Assembly (NCBI GenBank): GCA_016710365.1 | Contig: JADJVW010000024.1 | Coordinates: forward strand, 30,144 to 94,143 | Direction of reading: 5' to 3' | Length of the DNA stretch: 64,000 bases | DNA from: Candidatus Caldilinea saccharophila | GTDB taxonomy: Bacteria; Chloroflexota; Anaerolineae; Caldilineales; Caldilineaceae | Part shown: positions 9,509-20,724 of the stretch, piece by piece | Position numbering within the stretch: position 1 is the stretch's first letter | Layout of the letters: each line of letters opens with the position of its first letter | Notes under the pieces: model-generated | Databases searched by the model: none | Seen by the model: only the letters and a program-made list of their open reading frames with translations | What the model was told of the DNA's origin: nothing | Position numbers and translations under genes: made by a program

Positions 9509-10658
9509 TTAGGTTGTTGCGCCCCACCGCCCAAAGTCGGCGTTGCGGCGCGCCTCGCGGCGGCGGTGCTGCTCGTGAATCTCGGCGACATGATCGACTT
9601 TTTCGGCGATGGCTGCTTCCAGCCAGACGCGCCCATGTTCCGCCGTCGCCACGCTGCCCGCGCCGTACGCCCCGGTCGCGGTGTCGTCATCCCAGGGCGG
9701 GTTGGCGATCAACGCCCCGCCTTCGATCCAATCCATGAAATAGCTGGGGGTGGCGATGAAATCCGTCTCGTCCACCACCCGCTCCATGTGAACTGCCGCC
9801 GGAAGCAGGTGCAGCATCATCGCCGTCTCCAGCTCGCCGGCGTGACCCATCCCGCCGATGGCGGAGCGGCGCTGCGCTGCGATGGCCGGCGCCCCGCGAT
9901 GGCTGGGCCGTGTGCAGCCATGCCGTGGCGGCAAAGATGCGACGATGCCGCTCGCCCGCATATTTCACCACGTTCACCAGAAATGAGCAATTGCCGCCGT
10001 GACCACTTATCAGATAAATACGGTCGCAGCCCCGGCCAGCCAGCACATCGATCACCGCGAGCCAGAAATCTTCAAACGCGCGCCCGCCCACGTTGAGCGT
10101 GCCGGCAAACGCGGCGCGATGGGTGCTGACGCCATAGGGGAAAGCCGGCAGCGTGACGCATTGCGCCGGTGCGCGCTGCACCACACCGCGCGCGATGGCG
10201 CCGATGATCACGGTGTCCGTACGCAGCGGCAGGTGATAGCCGTGCTGCTCGGTGTGACCGATGGGGATCAGCACGACCTTGTCGCGGTCGTGATCCGCGG
10301 GAAGCAGCGCCGCCGGGTGCGTGTGGCTGGGATGGGGCAAGGCAATGCGCGCCGCGCCGAGATCAAAGTCGGCGCCTTGCGGCGTGACGACATACACGCG
10401 GCCAAAGCCGTCATCGCGCAGGCTATCGACCAGCCCACGCAGCACCGCGCCCAACCTGCCATCGTCCACGGCAAGCCCACTGCCGCGCCAGCCGAAGGGA
10501 ACGGAAGGCAACAATCCTGCACGCGGCGGATTCCCCAGTGTGGCCGCCAGCCGCGTCAGGTCAATGTCTTCACCCAGCGGCAGACAAAGCGGCGTCGCCC
10601 GCGGCAGCGCTGCCACCTCGGGCCAGGTGAGCAGCGCGTAGTCGAAAAATGTGGTCAT
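9509..10658 (-). CDS. Creatininase-family amidohydrolase (frameshifted)
   Basis: A metal-dependent amidohydrolase of the creatininase/MftE/arfB superfamily. Metal-binding signatures are IPIGHTEQHGYHLPLRTD and SGHGGNCSFL, and the late conserved block MGHAGELETAMMLHL lies in a second frame. The ATG at 10658 gives MTTFFDYALLTWPE, and this family often begins with such a WPEVAAL stretch. The frame changes near 9895-9905 at a CCCC run, after WLHTAQPSRG, and the C-terminus then reads to 9509. An extra insert of about 130 residues before the TEQHG motif makes it longer than typical 240-residue members. Possible substrates are creatinine, formamidopyrimidines or a peptide amide. None is indicated by context. 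Confidence 0.8.
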
Positions 10659-10670
10659 GCGTTTGTTCGA

Positions 10671-11846
10671 TCAGCGATGGACGACGACAAGCGTGCCCGG
10701 GCTTGCGCTGTCCATGAAGTGCCATCCCCGATACGAGACCGTCGGCGCGGCCCAGTCGAAAAGCCATTTGGCATCGTTGTTGGTCATATTGATGCAGCCA
10801 TGACTCATCGGCACGCCAAAGTTGTTGTGCCAGTACGCGCCATGAAACGAATAGTCCCGGTAAAAATATTGCACCCACTGTACGTTGGGCAGGTTGTAGT
10901 AGTCGCCCGCGGCGCGGCTGCCGCCTTGCATTGTCTGGGACGACACTTTCGACCAGATGCGAAAAACGCCGGTCACGGTCGGTGTGCGCGACTTGCCCGA
11001 CGAAATGGCGAACTTTTTGATCAACTGGTTGCCTTCCCAGGCATAGGCGCGCTGATGGTCGAGATCAACCGAGATCCACTTGTCGTCGGTAGGTACAACC
11101 GGATACTCCGGCACGCCGTTGTCACCCATCGGCGCCTCGGCGAACAGCTCGGCAAAGGAGGGCGGCGGCACAACGATGCGCTGCCCAGGCCTCACCTGCG
11201 CGGCGTCGGCAAGGTCGTTGGTCTCCAGCGTGCGGCGCAGCGACGTGCCATAAGCGGCTGCAATGGCTGAGAGCGTCTCCCCTTCCTGCACAACGTGTAC
11301 GTAGTACTTGCCGGGAACCGGAATGTCGTTGCCGGCTTGGGGTGCAAAGTCAATGCCTTCCGCAACCGGCGCACGCAGCGCCTCGCCCACATGGAGCACC
11401 ATCGAGGGCGAGCGTTGGTTCATCTCGGCCAGGCGCGCCGCGGTCGTCTGCAGCTTGGCGGCGATCGACGCCAGCGTGTCGCCAGGGTGCACGATATAGA
11501 TGCGCGTCGCCGTGTCGATGAATCCCTCTGTCGGCGTCGTCTCCAGCGCACTCCCTGCTTCACTGCTGCGCCCCGCGCCGCTGCCCACCACGTCGGAAGG
11601 CACGATCAATCGCTGGCCGGAGCGGATCAGGCTGGGGTCGCTCAAGGCATTGAGACGCATTAAGGTGGAAACATCAGTTTGGTAGCGGCGTGCGATCTCC
11701 GTCAGCGTCTCGCCGGGCGCAACAACGTGTGAATCGCCTGTCTGTGCCAGCCCGTTGCGCGTAGTCATGATAAGCAGCAACAGGCTGAGCAGGCATATCC
11801 CTATGATTCGTCGTTTTGTATGGATAACTTGGGCGCTTTTCTTCAT
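10671..11846 (-). CDS. Secreted L,D-transpeptidase with three LysM repeats
   Basis: A cell-wall enzyme of about 391 residues. The start is ATG 11846 (MKKSAQVIHTKRR), with GGAG upstream and a clear signal peptide (basic start, then IIGICLLSLLLLIM, cleavage near GLAQ). Three LysM repeats follow (VVAPGETLTEIARRY near 41, YIVHPGDTLASIAAKL near 115, HVVQEGETLSAIAAAYG near 182), which bind peptidoglycan glycan strands. The C-terminal YkuD domain begins at KWISVDLDHQRAYAW and holds the catalytic motif MSHGCINM with its nucleophilic cysteine. It should form 3-3 cross-links or attach proteins to peptidoglycan outside the membrane. The frame is intact. It is the first of several wall-acting genes in this part of the window. 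Confidence 0.92.
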   Translation of the reverse strand: MKKSAQVIHTKRRIIGICLLSLLLLIMTTRNGLAQTGDSHVVAPGETLTEIARRYQTDVSTLMRLNALSDPSLIRSGQRLIVPSDVVGSGAGRSSEAGSALETTPTEGFIDTATRIYIVHPGDTLASIAAKLQTTAARLAEMNQRSPSMVLHVGEALRAPVAEGIDFAPQAGNDIPVPGKYYVHVVQEGETLSAIAAAYGTSLRRTLETNDLADAAQVRPGQRIVVPPPSFAELFAEAPMGDNGVPEYPVVPTDDKWISVDLDHQRAYAWEGNQLIKKFAISSGKSRTPTVTGVFRIWSKVSSQTMQGGSRAAGDYYNLPNVQWVQYFYRDYSFHGAYWHNNFGVPMSHGCINMTNNDAKWLFDWAAPTVSYRGWHFMDSASPGTLVVVHR

Positions 11847-12403
11847 GCTTCTTGCTCCAATCGATCTTGCGGATGGCGAGTGCAATGCGGGAAATCCGCT
11901 GCCATCTTCTCCTGTCAGGCTTGCCTTGCCTGCGCTTTCGGACTTCGGCGATGGCTGCACGCAGCGCAGGCGCGTCAAGATGCGTCGCCTTCTTGACCTC
12001 GCCATTCGCTCTCTACTGTAGCAAAGGGGTGGGGCGCCGTCAATGGCGCCGTCATTATCCTCTCGTTGGGTTGGCGAAGTGGCTTAGCGGCAGCGTGATG
12101 GCTATAGGATCTGGATGGCGGGTTAAACAGTGAAAGAAATTCGTGTAGCAACAATAAAAGCAAAATGCATTTCGAATGCAAATCCGTGAGCATCCGCCTA
12201 ATCCGCCCCATCCGTGGTCAATTCTTGGATGGCTGAATCGTTACTTCTCTGCGAACCTTGCATCTTTGCGTCGAAATCTAGCACAAACCCAATACCCAAA
12301 TGTACAGTTGGACAACCCTACGGCCTGTCTCTATAATGTAAGCCAGCATCGCCTCATCACCATAGCGATCCAGAATCTATCCAACCACCGACAGGAGAAC
12401 CTC
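11847..12403. other. Intergenic region, divergent promoters, no gene seen
   Basis: A 557-bp gap between the divergent L,D-transpeptidase and glycoside-hydrolase-like genes. It contains a half copy of the dispersed repeat (ATCCGCCTAATCCGCCCC, within 12180-12223). The promoters of both genes must lie here, but no convincing -35/-10 pair stands out. A Shine-Dalgarno sequence (AGGAGA) precedes the ATG at 12404. No coding sequence is supported. Confidence 0.5.
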
Positions 12404-15400
12404 ATGTCAAGACCGCTGCTGGATGCCCCCTACATCTTTGGACTGCACGATCCCGGCGGTGAGTGGATCATGGCGCAGGCGGGGCGCCGCGGCTGGATTC
12501 TCTTTACCGAGGCAGTAGGCAGCGATCCGAACGATGACAGCGGTCGCGACTATCGGCCCTGGAGCGACCAGGAATTTGGTGCGATCTGCCGCATCAACCA
12601 CGGTTACGGCAGCATGGGCACGATCCCGACGCCCGACCGCTACGCTGATTTTGCGCAGCGCGTCGCCAACTTTGTCGCGGCCAGCCCCGGTTGCCGCACC
12701 TGGGTCATCGGTAATGAAATGAATCACAGCCAGGAATGGCCCCAGGCGGGTGCGCTGCGTGCGGCCAACGCGCCGGTCGCTTCACCAGTGCAGCCGGACG
12801 TCGCATCTGTAGATGGCTTTGGACATAGCAGTGCTTCACGTTTCAGCGCGCTGGCGCCGGCAATGGCAGCTTCCCTTGCCGTATCTCCGTTAGGCGCGCC
12901 GGCTGGCCTCCAGCCCATCTTGCCCCAGGAGTATGTGCGTTGTTTCCAGATGTGCCGCACGGCGATCCGCGCCCTGCCCGGCCATGCCGATGACCTGGTC
13001 GTCGTCGGCGCGGTGGCGCCCTGGAACGCCGAAACGACCTATCCGTCGAATCCAACCGGCAGTTGGATTCGCTACTTCACCGACATCCTCAACGGGCTGG
13101 GCGCGAATGGCTGCGATGGGATCGCACTGCACACCTACACGCATGGCAGCGACCCTGCCTTGATCACCAGCACCGCCACGATGAATCCACCCTTTCAGGC
13201 GTATTACTTTAATTTTCAGGCGTATCGTAATTTTATGGACGCGGTCCCGGCTGCAATGCGTACGTTGCCGGTCTTCATCACCGAGACGGATCAGGATACA
13301 CCCTGGCTGGATGCCAATAACGGGTGGGTGCAGGCGGCCTATGCAGAGATCAACCGCTGGAACCAACAGCCTGGCGCGCAGCAAATCCGCTGCCTGCTGC
13401 TCTATCGCTGGCAGCGCTACGATGCATGGCAGATCGAGGGCAAGACCGGGGTGATTGACGGCTTCCGCGCGGCGCTGGCCAACGACTACCGCTGGAAGGA
13501 GCCGCCCCCCAGTCCGGCAAACTACAAAGTTGGCGACGTGCTGCGCACCCTGGACGCCATCAATTTACGCGCCGCGCCCGGCGGTCAGATCATCGGCGTG
13601 CTGCCAGCCGGTGCGCAGGCGACTGTGCGCAGCACACCCTACAGCATGACCGGCGGCTTGCCTTTCTGGGCGGTGCGCGTGTTGTTCAACGGTCAGGTGC
13701 GCAACGGCTGGCTGGCGCAATATACGCTCGACCACGTCATAGTTGCTCACGCGAATCTTTGGCGCTGCGACCCGCCGCTTACCAGCCAGGCGACATCGTG
13801 CGCACATTGGATATGCTCAATTTCCGCAGCCAGCCGGCGGGCGCAGTGATAGGTGTGCTGCCCACCAACACGGCCTTGACGATCACCGATCCGATCTGTG
13901 TGATGGCCGAAGGCGTGCCATTCTGGGCAGTGCGCGGAGTGGTCAATCGCGCGCTGGCTGATGGCTGGGTGGCGCAGTATACGCAGGGCGGCATTGTCCT
14001 GCTCGAACCTTACCAACTTCCTTCTGGTGCGAACGCGGCTGCCGCTGTCGCCGGCCTCGCTGCTGGACGTGCAGCCTTTGCCCTGGGCGACGAAGTGCGT
14101 ACGGTGACAGCTACACGCTTGCGGCGCACGCCGGGCGTCACCGGCAAACCTGCGAATGATACGCTGGCCATCGTGCCTGCCGGCGCGGTCATGACGGTGT
14201 CAGGTGGCCCTACGCGCGTCGACGGCATGGCGTGGTGGCGGCTGGTAGGGGCGCTGCCGAACCTGGGGCGCGTCGAAGGCTGGATGGCGCAGCAACTGCC
14301 GAGCAGCAGACCTTGTTCGAGGGCGTGCTGCCGGAGGCGCCGCCTGCCATCGAACTGCCTGGCGCCGGGGGCGCCTTTGCATCGGGCGACCGCTTCCGCA
14401 CGACGACGATCGTTCGTCTGCGCCGTTCGCCCGGCTTTAGCGGCAAGGATGAGACAGACATCGTCACCGACATTGCGCAGGGGGTTGAGGGTGTTGTGGT
14501 GGCCGGACCCGCGCCGGCGGACGGCTTATCCTGGTGGCAGGTGGAGATTCGCGCACAGGATGGGCGGCTTTTCGCCGGCTGGATGGCCGAAGCTGCCGCT
14601 GACGGTGAGGTGTTGATGCAAAAGCTCAGCACACCCGTTACACGACCCGGTTTTCGTGTAGACAATCTTGTGCAGACGACTGATTTTATCAACATGCGGC
14701 GCACCCCAGGCGCTGTCAATAAACCAGCCGACGATGTGCTCGGTGCGTTGCGCCCGCGCACAATCGGCGTGCTGCTTGATGGCCCTCGTCTGGTCGGTGG
14801 TTTGACGTGGTGGCGCGTGGGCAGCATCCTCACGCCGCCGGGCGTCGAGGTGCGCGGCTGGATGGCGGAGACGTTGCCCGGGGTTGGCGCGCTGATCGTC
14901 GAGCCTGCAAAGCTTCCTGGCACGAACATTCCCGATGCGGCGACTGGCGTCTACCTCCATCCACCCTTTGCTGAACGCTATCCCATCGGTCAGCTCTGGG
15001 GCGAAAATTCGGATTTTTACGCCCGCTTTAATTACGACGGTGTGTCACTATTAGGACATAACGGTACAGATTTTTCGCTGCCGGAGGGGACGCCCCTCTT
15101 TGCCGTGGATGACGGCGTCGTGCGTCAGGTTGGTTTTGAGGCAGGCGGCTTTGGCAATTATATTTTGCTCAGCCACGCGTGGGGCGAATCGATCTATGCG
15201 CACCTTTCCGCCATCGACATCGCTCTCGACCAGGCTGTTGCGCGCGGGCAGCATATCGGCCGGTCGGGCAATACGGGTGGCAGCAGCGGCCCGCACCTGC
15301 ACTTTGCGATCCGCACCAATCCCTATGTGCGCAGCGACGGGTGGGGCGGCTTTAGCGACCCGCTGCCCGCGTTGCCGCCCGGCGCCTACTATTTGCCATC

Positions 15401-15521
15401 CTATATTCTCGACGTAGCGCCGGCTGGTGTGGGTGTGATGGCCGCGGCGGCTGCACCGGAAGGTGCAGGACGGCTGCAGCCCTCGGCAATGGGCGAAGCG
15501 CCCGGCGTGCAACGACCTTAA
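12404..15521 (+). CDS. Glycoside-hydrolase-like, SH3 repeats and M23 peptidase fusion (frameshifted)
   Basis: A large wall-acting protein of about 1,040 residues. Residues 1-340 resemble a clan-A glycoside hydrolase barrel, with Glu105 in WVIGNEMNH as the likely acid/base and VFITETDQD as the likely nucleophile strand. Five SH3b-like repeats follow, each starting like GDVLRTLDAINLRAAPG and ending like GWLAQYTL. The C-terminal M23 (LytM) endopeptidase domain has metal ligands in GHNGTDFSLPEG and SGPHLHFAIR. The frame changes near 13757 (inside the second SH3 repeat) and near 14300 (between repeats three and four). There is no signal peptide at the N-terminus, which is odd for a wall enzyme. 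The neighbour at 15591 is a paralogue sharing only the first 330 residues. Confidence 0.85.
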
Positions 15522-15590
15522 CCAACACGCCGGCGACGCTGCGCTTGTGCTATAATCCTTGTCGAATCTGACCATCGACTTGGAGTAGGC

Positions 15591-18500
15591 ATGGCTCGAC
15601 CGTTGTTTGACTCGCCTCATATTTTTGGCATCCACGAGCCTGGCGGCGAACAGTTTATGTTGGCCGCTGGGCGTCCGGGGTGGATTCTCTTCTCCGAGGT
15701 GCTGGGTCACGATCCCTCCGACCTGAGCGGCGTCGATTATACGAGCTACGCCAGCCAGGGCTTTGGCCTGCTCGTTCGCCTCAATCACGGCTACGAACCG
15801 GACGGCACGATCCCGCACAGCAGCCAGTACGAGGCTTTCGCCCGTCGCGTCGCCAATTTTGTCGGCACCAGCCGCGGCGCGCGCATCTGGGTGATCGGCA
15901 ACGAAATGAACTATGCCATCGAGCGCCCCGGCATCAAGATCGACTGGTCGCGCCACCACACGCGCCGCGACGGCCCGCCCGATGTGGCCGATCCGACGCG
16001 GCGCGGATTGGCGGTGCGCTTCAACGTCCTCCCCGACCACTCCCGCGAAATCCGCACCACGCGGCGCCATGATCAGCCCCGGTGAAGTAATTACCCCCGA
16101 ACTGTACGCCCGCTGTTATCGCCTCTGCCGCGACGCCATCCATCGCCTGCCGGGCCATGAAAGTGACATGGTGCTGGTGGGCGCCGTCGCACCCTGGAAC
16201 ACCCAGACGATCTACCCTGGCAATCCAAATGGCGATTGGGTTCAGTATTTTCAAGACATTCTGACAATGTTGGGGCCGGAGGGGTGCGATGGCTTCACAC
16301 TTCACGCCTACACGCACGGCGCAAATCCTGCGCTGATCGCCAGCCAGGCTAAAATGGCGCCGCCCTTCCAGAATCGCCATCAGCATCTCCGCACGTACAT
16401 GGATTTCATGCAGGCTGTGCCGGCTGCGATGCGCCATCTGCCCGCCTTTCTGACCGAGGCCGGGCAGACGCAACCCTGGGTCAACCAGAACAGTGGCTGG
16501 GTGCAGGCGTTGTACGGCGAGATCGATGCCTGGAACCGGCAGCCAAGCGCACAACAGATTCGTGCGGCGATTCTTTATCGCTGGCCTGCACTTGACCGTT
16601 GGTATATCGAAGGCAAAAATGCTGTCATCGAAGATTTCCGGCGCGCGCTGGCCAGCGACTATCGCTGGCGCGGCAGCGAAGAAATTGCGCACCGGAGCGA
16701 CGAGACAGGCGCGCCAGACGCGCCTGTTGTAACTGAGGGCGCCGGTGACGGGATCGACGACGCCGTCACTGCCGCGCCCCCACCGCTTGCCAGTCAAGGC
16801 GAAGTGCAGACGGCGATGCAGGCCGCGCCAGATGATCCAGCACGCGCGCCTGAAGCTTCCCCTGCGGGCGCACGCAAACGCCGCCGACGCAAGACGCCGG
16901 AAACGCCGCCCTATGGCATCGAGTGGATGTCTGACAGCTTCCCGGCGCGCCTCGCGGTTGGCCAGACGATCACCGCGTCGATCACGCTGCGCAACACAGG
17001 CGCGCTGACCTGGCGCTGGGGCGGCGGCAATCCCTTTCGCCTCGGCTACCGTTATTATCGCAATCGCCGCTTGCTGAAGATGGCGCCTGCCAAAGATCTG
17101 CGCACCGACATCCCCGACGATGTCATGCCAGGACAAACCGTGGAGATTCAGGCGCGCATCGCGCTGCCAGACGAGCCTGGCAACTATACGTTGGAACTCG
17201 ACCTGGTTCATGAGGGAGTTGCCTGGTTCAAGGAGCGCGGCGCGCCGGTGCTGACCCGTTGGCTGACTGTGGAAGCGCCGCCAACCAATGGTGCGGGCGG
17301 CGAGCGCGGCGCCATTCAGCTCCCCGTGCGGCCGTTTACAGACATCAGCCGGCGGTTGCCGCGCAGCGGGACGCCCTACGCGCGCCGCAATCTCAACCAG
17401 ATTCGCTATATCGTCGTCAATCACACCGGCGCCCACCCACTGCTCAGCCTGGAGCGTGTGGCGCGCGCGCATATCAAGCGCGGCTACCCAGGTATTGCTT
17501 ACGACTTTGTGATCGACGCCGCGGGTGAGATTTTGAAGGTCAAAGAGATTGAGGATGTGGCGCAGCCGGACAAGGTTTGGTCGGAGCAGGGCGTCAATAT
17601 CTGCCTGGCCGGCAATTTTGCATCCAGCGCGCCGCCGCTTACGCAGCTTGATGCTGTTGGACGGCTCTGCGCCTGGCTGGCGCAAAACATGGGGTTAACC
17701 GCGGACGCAATCGTCGGGCTGGGTGAACTGACCCCGAGCGAAAGCCCAGGAGAAACCTTCTACAAAGGCGTGTGCTGGAAAGAAGTGCTTGCCCGGCAGG
17801 TGCGCCTGCACTTGGCGGCGTTGAGCACGGGGGCGTTGGAAAGCGACCGTACAGGTGAATCCGAGCGGCAGATCAGCGAAGTGCGCACGCTCAATCAGAC
17901 ACTGGCCGAGCGGTTGGCGCTGAGCGAGGCCAGGGAGCAGGAAGCGCAGACGACCGTCCGCCGGCTGCGCACCGACGTTGAAGCGTTGCGCCAGCAACTG
18001 GACGCACAGCCGGAAGTCGTCGAAGGCGGCCTTCGCATCCATCGGCTGATCGACCGCCTTCCTCGCAATGCGCAACGCTACGCGTCGCGCCGGCACGCCG
18101 ACATTCAAGCTATCGTCATTCACGACACCGGCGCGCCAAGCGACACACCGTTGAGCGAACTGGCGGCATTTCAAAATCGCGCGTGGCCGGGCCTTTTGTA
18201 TGATTTTGTGATCACCGCACAGGGCGCCGTGCAGCAGACGCAGCCACTGGAGGAGGCGCCGGACACGCCAGAGCCTTATGTGCGCCATGCTGTCAGCGTA
18301 GCATTTGCGGGCGACTTCCGGCAGGGCGGCAGCCCGACGCCGGAGCAACTGGCAGCGGGCGGCGCGCTGCTCGACTGGTTGTTGCTCCGTTATCCACAAT
18401 TGAACCTCCAAACGGTAAAAGGTCTTAGCGAGTATATCGATACGTTGTCTCCCGGCCGCGAATGGATGGAAGGCGCGAACTGGAAGCAGCGTCTGCTCGC

Positions 18501-19560
18501 CGCGATGCCGCGGGCGATGGGGGTGGTGGAAGACACCGCGACCGTGCAAATCCTGCGTGCGGAGAGCGCTCGGCTGGAGGCAGAGCTAGCCGAGCTGCAC
18601 GCGGCGCGCACTGCGCTTGAAGAGGAACGTCTCGATCGCACGTCCGAAATCCAGCGGCTGCGTGAAGAATTGGCTGCGAAACCGGCTGGCCCCATGAATT
18701 TTGTCGTTCCTGCGCCGCCGCTGCAAGAAATCACCGAGCAATTGCCCAAACATGCCAGGCTGCGCTACGACCGCCGCCCGCTCCAGCAGATCACGCACAT
18801 CGCCATTCATCACACCGCGGCGCCGCCGCGTGTGGGGCCGGCGCGCATCGCGGAACTGCACGTCGCGGTCGATCCGGCGCGCGGTAAGGAAGCATGGCCC
18901 GGCATCGGCTACCATTACTTTATCCATGACGATGGCCGCATCGAACAGACCAACCAGGTGGAGACAGCCTCCTATCACCTGGTGCGCCACTACACCTATT
19001 CGGTGGGCATTGTCTTTGCCGGCAGTTTTATGAATGGCAAGATTCCGACTTCGGCGCAGTTGCGCGCCGGCGCCCATCTGACCGCGTGGCTGATGCAGGA
19101 GTTGAAGATCCCTTTGGCGCGTGTGTGGGGGCACCGTGAGTTTCCCGACAACATGACGGTCTGTCCAGGCGGAGAATGGACGCAAGGCAACCGCTGGCGC
19201 GATTTACTCTTCGAGCAGATCAGCCAGATCCAGCAAGGCGCCGGTCTCAAGAGTATTCGCCATTACCTGTTGTTCCCGGCTGGTGTAGAGGCGGCTGGCG
19301 AGATCTTCGCCAATGCCCTGGGCTACATGGCGAGGTTTCGCCCCACTGCCGGCTTTAGCATGGAAGAGGCGCGCGGCGCTGAGTACGTGACGATCGTCGG
19401 CGCCGAAGTAGGCGTCAGCGCGGTCAGCGAACAGCAGTTGGTCGAGGCTGGATGCAAGGTTGAGCGCATCAGCGGGCGCACCGACGATGAGGCGGCGCGC
19501 CTGCTTGCCGAGTTGGTACGCGTGGGCCGGCGCTTTCGCACGTATGAAGTGAGCTTCTAG
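15591..19560 (+). CDS. Glycoside-hydrolase-like, Ig-like and triple PGRP/amidase fusion (frameshifted)
   Basis: About 1,320 residues. The N-terminal barrel (Glu105 in WVIGNEMNY, LTEAGQTQPW later) parallels the gene upstream. The frame changes at the CCCC run at 16076-16081, and dropping one C joins HDQP to GEVITPELYARC. Then come a basic linker, an NBR1-type Ig-like domain (SDSFPARLAVGQTITASITL) and three PGRP/amidase_2 modules separated by coiled coils. Module 3 keeps AIHHTAAP, the YHYFIHDDG core and VCPGGEW, as in zinc-dependent N-acetylmuramoyl-L-alanine amidases. Modules 1 and 2 have serine where the cysteine ligand should be (SESPG, TLSPG) and are probably binding modules. The last 110 residues form a domain I do not recognise. 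ATG at 15591 has GGAG upstream. Confidence 0.85.
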
Positions 19561-19605
19561 CCCGATGGCAACCACAAGAGTTTGCGCCAAAGCAGGAGGC
19601 GTCGC

Positions 19606-20398
19606 GTGACCGCCGGCTTGTCGCATCGAAGCCAGCCGCTTGGCTCCGGTTATGCGGTCCATTTGCCGGCTTATGAAGGCCCGCTCGATCTGCTGTTGCA
19701 CATGATCGAAGTGCGCGAACTGGACGTCAGCTTAATCAGCTTGATGGCAGTGACCGATCAATATTTGAAGACGCTCAACGAACTGGAAGAGATCGAACCG
19801 GGCGCGCTGGCCGACTTTTTGGTAGTCGCCTCGCGGTTGCTTTACATCAAGTCGTACAACCTGTTGCCCAAACCGCGCCCGCCTGCCGAGGATGACGAAG
19901 AGGCGAGCGGAGATGCGTTGCTGCGCCAATTGGTGGAGTATCGGCGCTTCAAGCAGGTGGCCGCCACCCTGCGGGCGCGCGAAGAGGCAGGGCTGCGCGT
20001 ATACATTCGTACCGAACTCAAGCTGGAAGTCGAGCGCCGGCTCGACATGAGCAACCTCGACCTCGACGCGCTCCAGCGTTCGTTGCGCAAGGTGCTCCAG
20101 CGCATTCCGGTCGACCCGCCCATGCCGCGCGTCAAAACTTATCCAATCACTGTGGCCGAGCAGCTCGAAAGCGTGCGCCTATTTGCGCAACGTCTTTGCG
20201 GCGGATAGACAGAAATCTCAGCGCGGGGTCAGCTTTGAGGGGTTGTTGAGTCGCAGCGCCACGCGCATCGAGGTCATCGTGACGTTTCTCGCCGTGCTCG
20301 AGCTGGTCAAATTGCATGAAATCGAAGTGGTGCAGGACGCAACCTTTGGCGAGATTCACCTGCTGCCTTCGACCAATCCTGTTGCCTCCGACCAATGA
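19606..20398 (+). CDS. scpA: Segregation and condensation protein A (frameshifted)
   Basis: Kleisin subunit of the Smc-ScpAB condensin. The N-terminal signature YEGPLDLLLHMIEVRELDV is followed by the family's FLVVASRLLYIKSYNLLP helix. The C-terminal winged-helix part (RIEVIVTFLAVLELVKLHE) sits in another frame, with the change near 20190-20207 (after LFAQRL). A corrected length of about 264 residues is normal. The start is GTG 19606, with AGGAGG at 19594-19599 at ideal spacing, rather than the further upstream TTG. scpB, often adjacent, is not seen here. Because this gene is nearly always required, the break supports sequence error as the cause of frameshifts in this window. Confidence 0.9.
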
Positions 20399-20724
20399 GG
20401 CGCCGCCTGCATTGTCGGTCTAGTACACACGGGCTAAAATACCTCATTGGTTGCCTGGCAGGGGCGCACCCCCGTGTGCGCCCGGAAACCGGACAGGCAC
20501 GGGGGCCTGTCCCTACCAAATCTACCGGCAGAATTACGCCCACCTGGACTAGTCGCTTGTCAAACGTGACGCTTTAGTGTGGACGGTTTGCAATGAGCAC
20601 AGATAGACGCTGATAGACTCAAATGAGCACATCTGATTTGCTCTTATCTGCGATTATCCGATTTCATCTGTGCCTATCTGCGTTCGCTTGCCATAACTTT
20701 ACCTGAAGTTTGACGTTTGACGCA
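20399..20724. other. Intergenic region with short hairpins between convergent genes
   Basis: About 330 bp between scpA and a convergent minus-strand gene. It contains GGGCGCACCCCCGTGTGCGCCC near 20462 (stem GGGCGCAC/GTGCGCCC), a CAGGCACGGGGGCCTGTCC-type hairpin near 20493, and an imperfect inverted repeat built from AGCACAGATAGACGC and ATCTGTGCCTATCTGCG (20596-20690). No gene is supported. These may end transcription from both sides. Confidence 0.5.
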
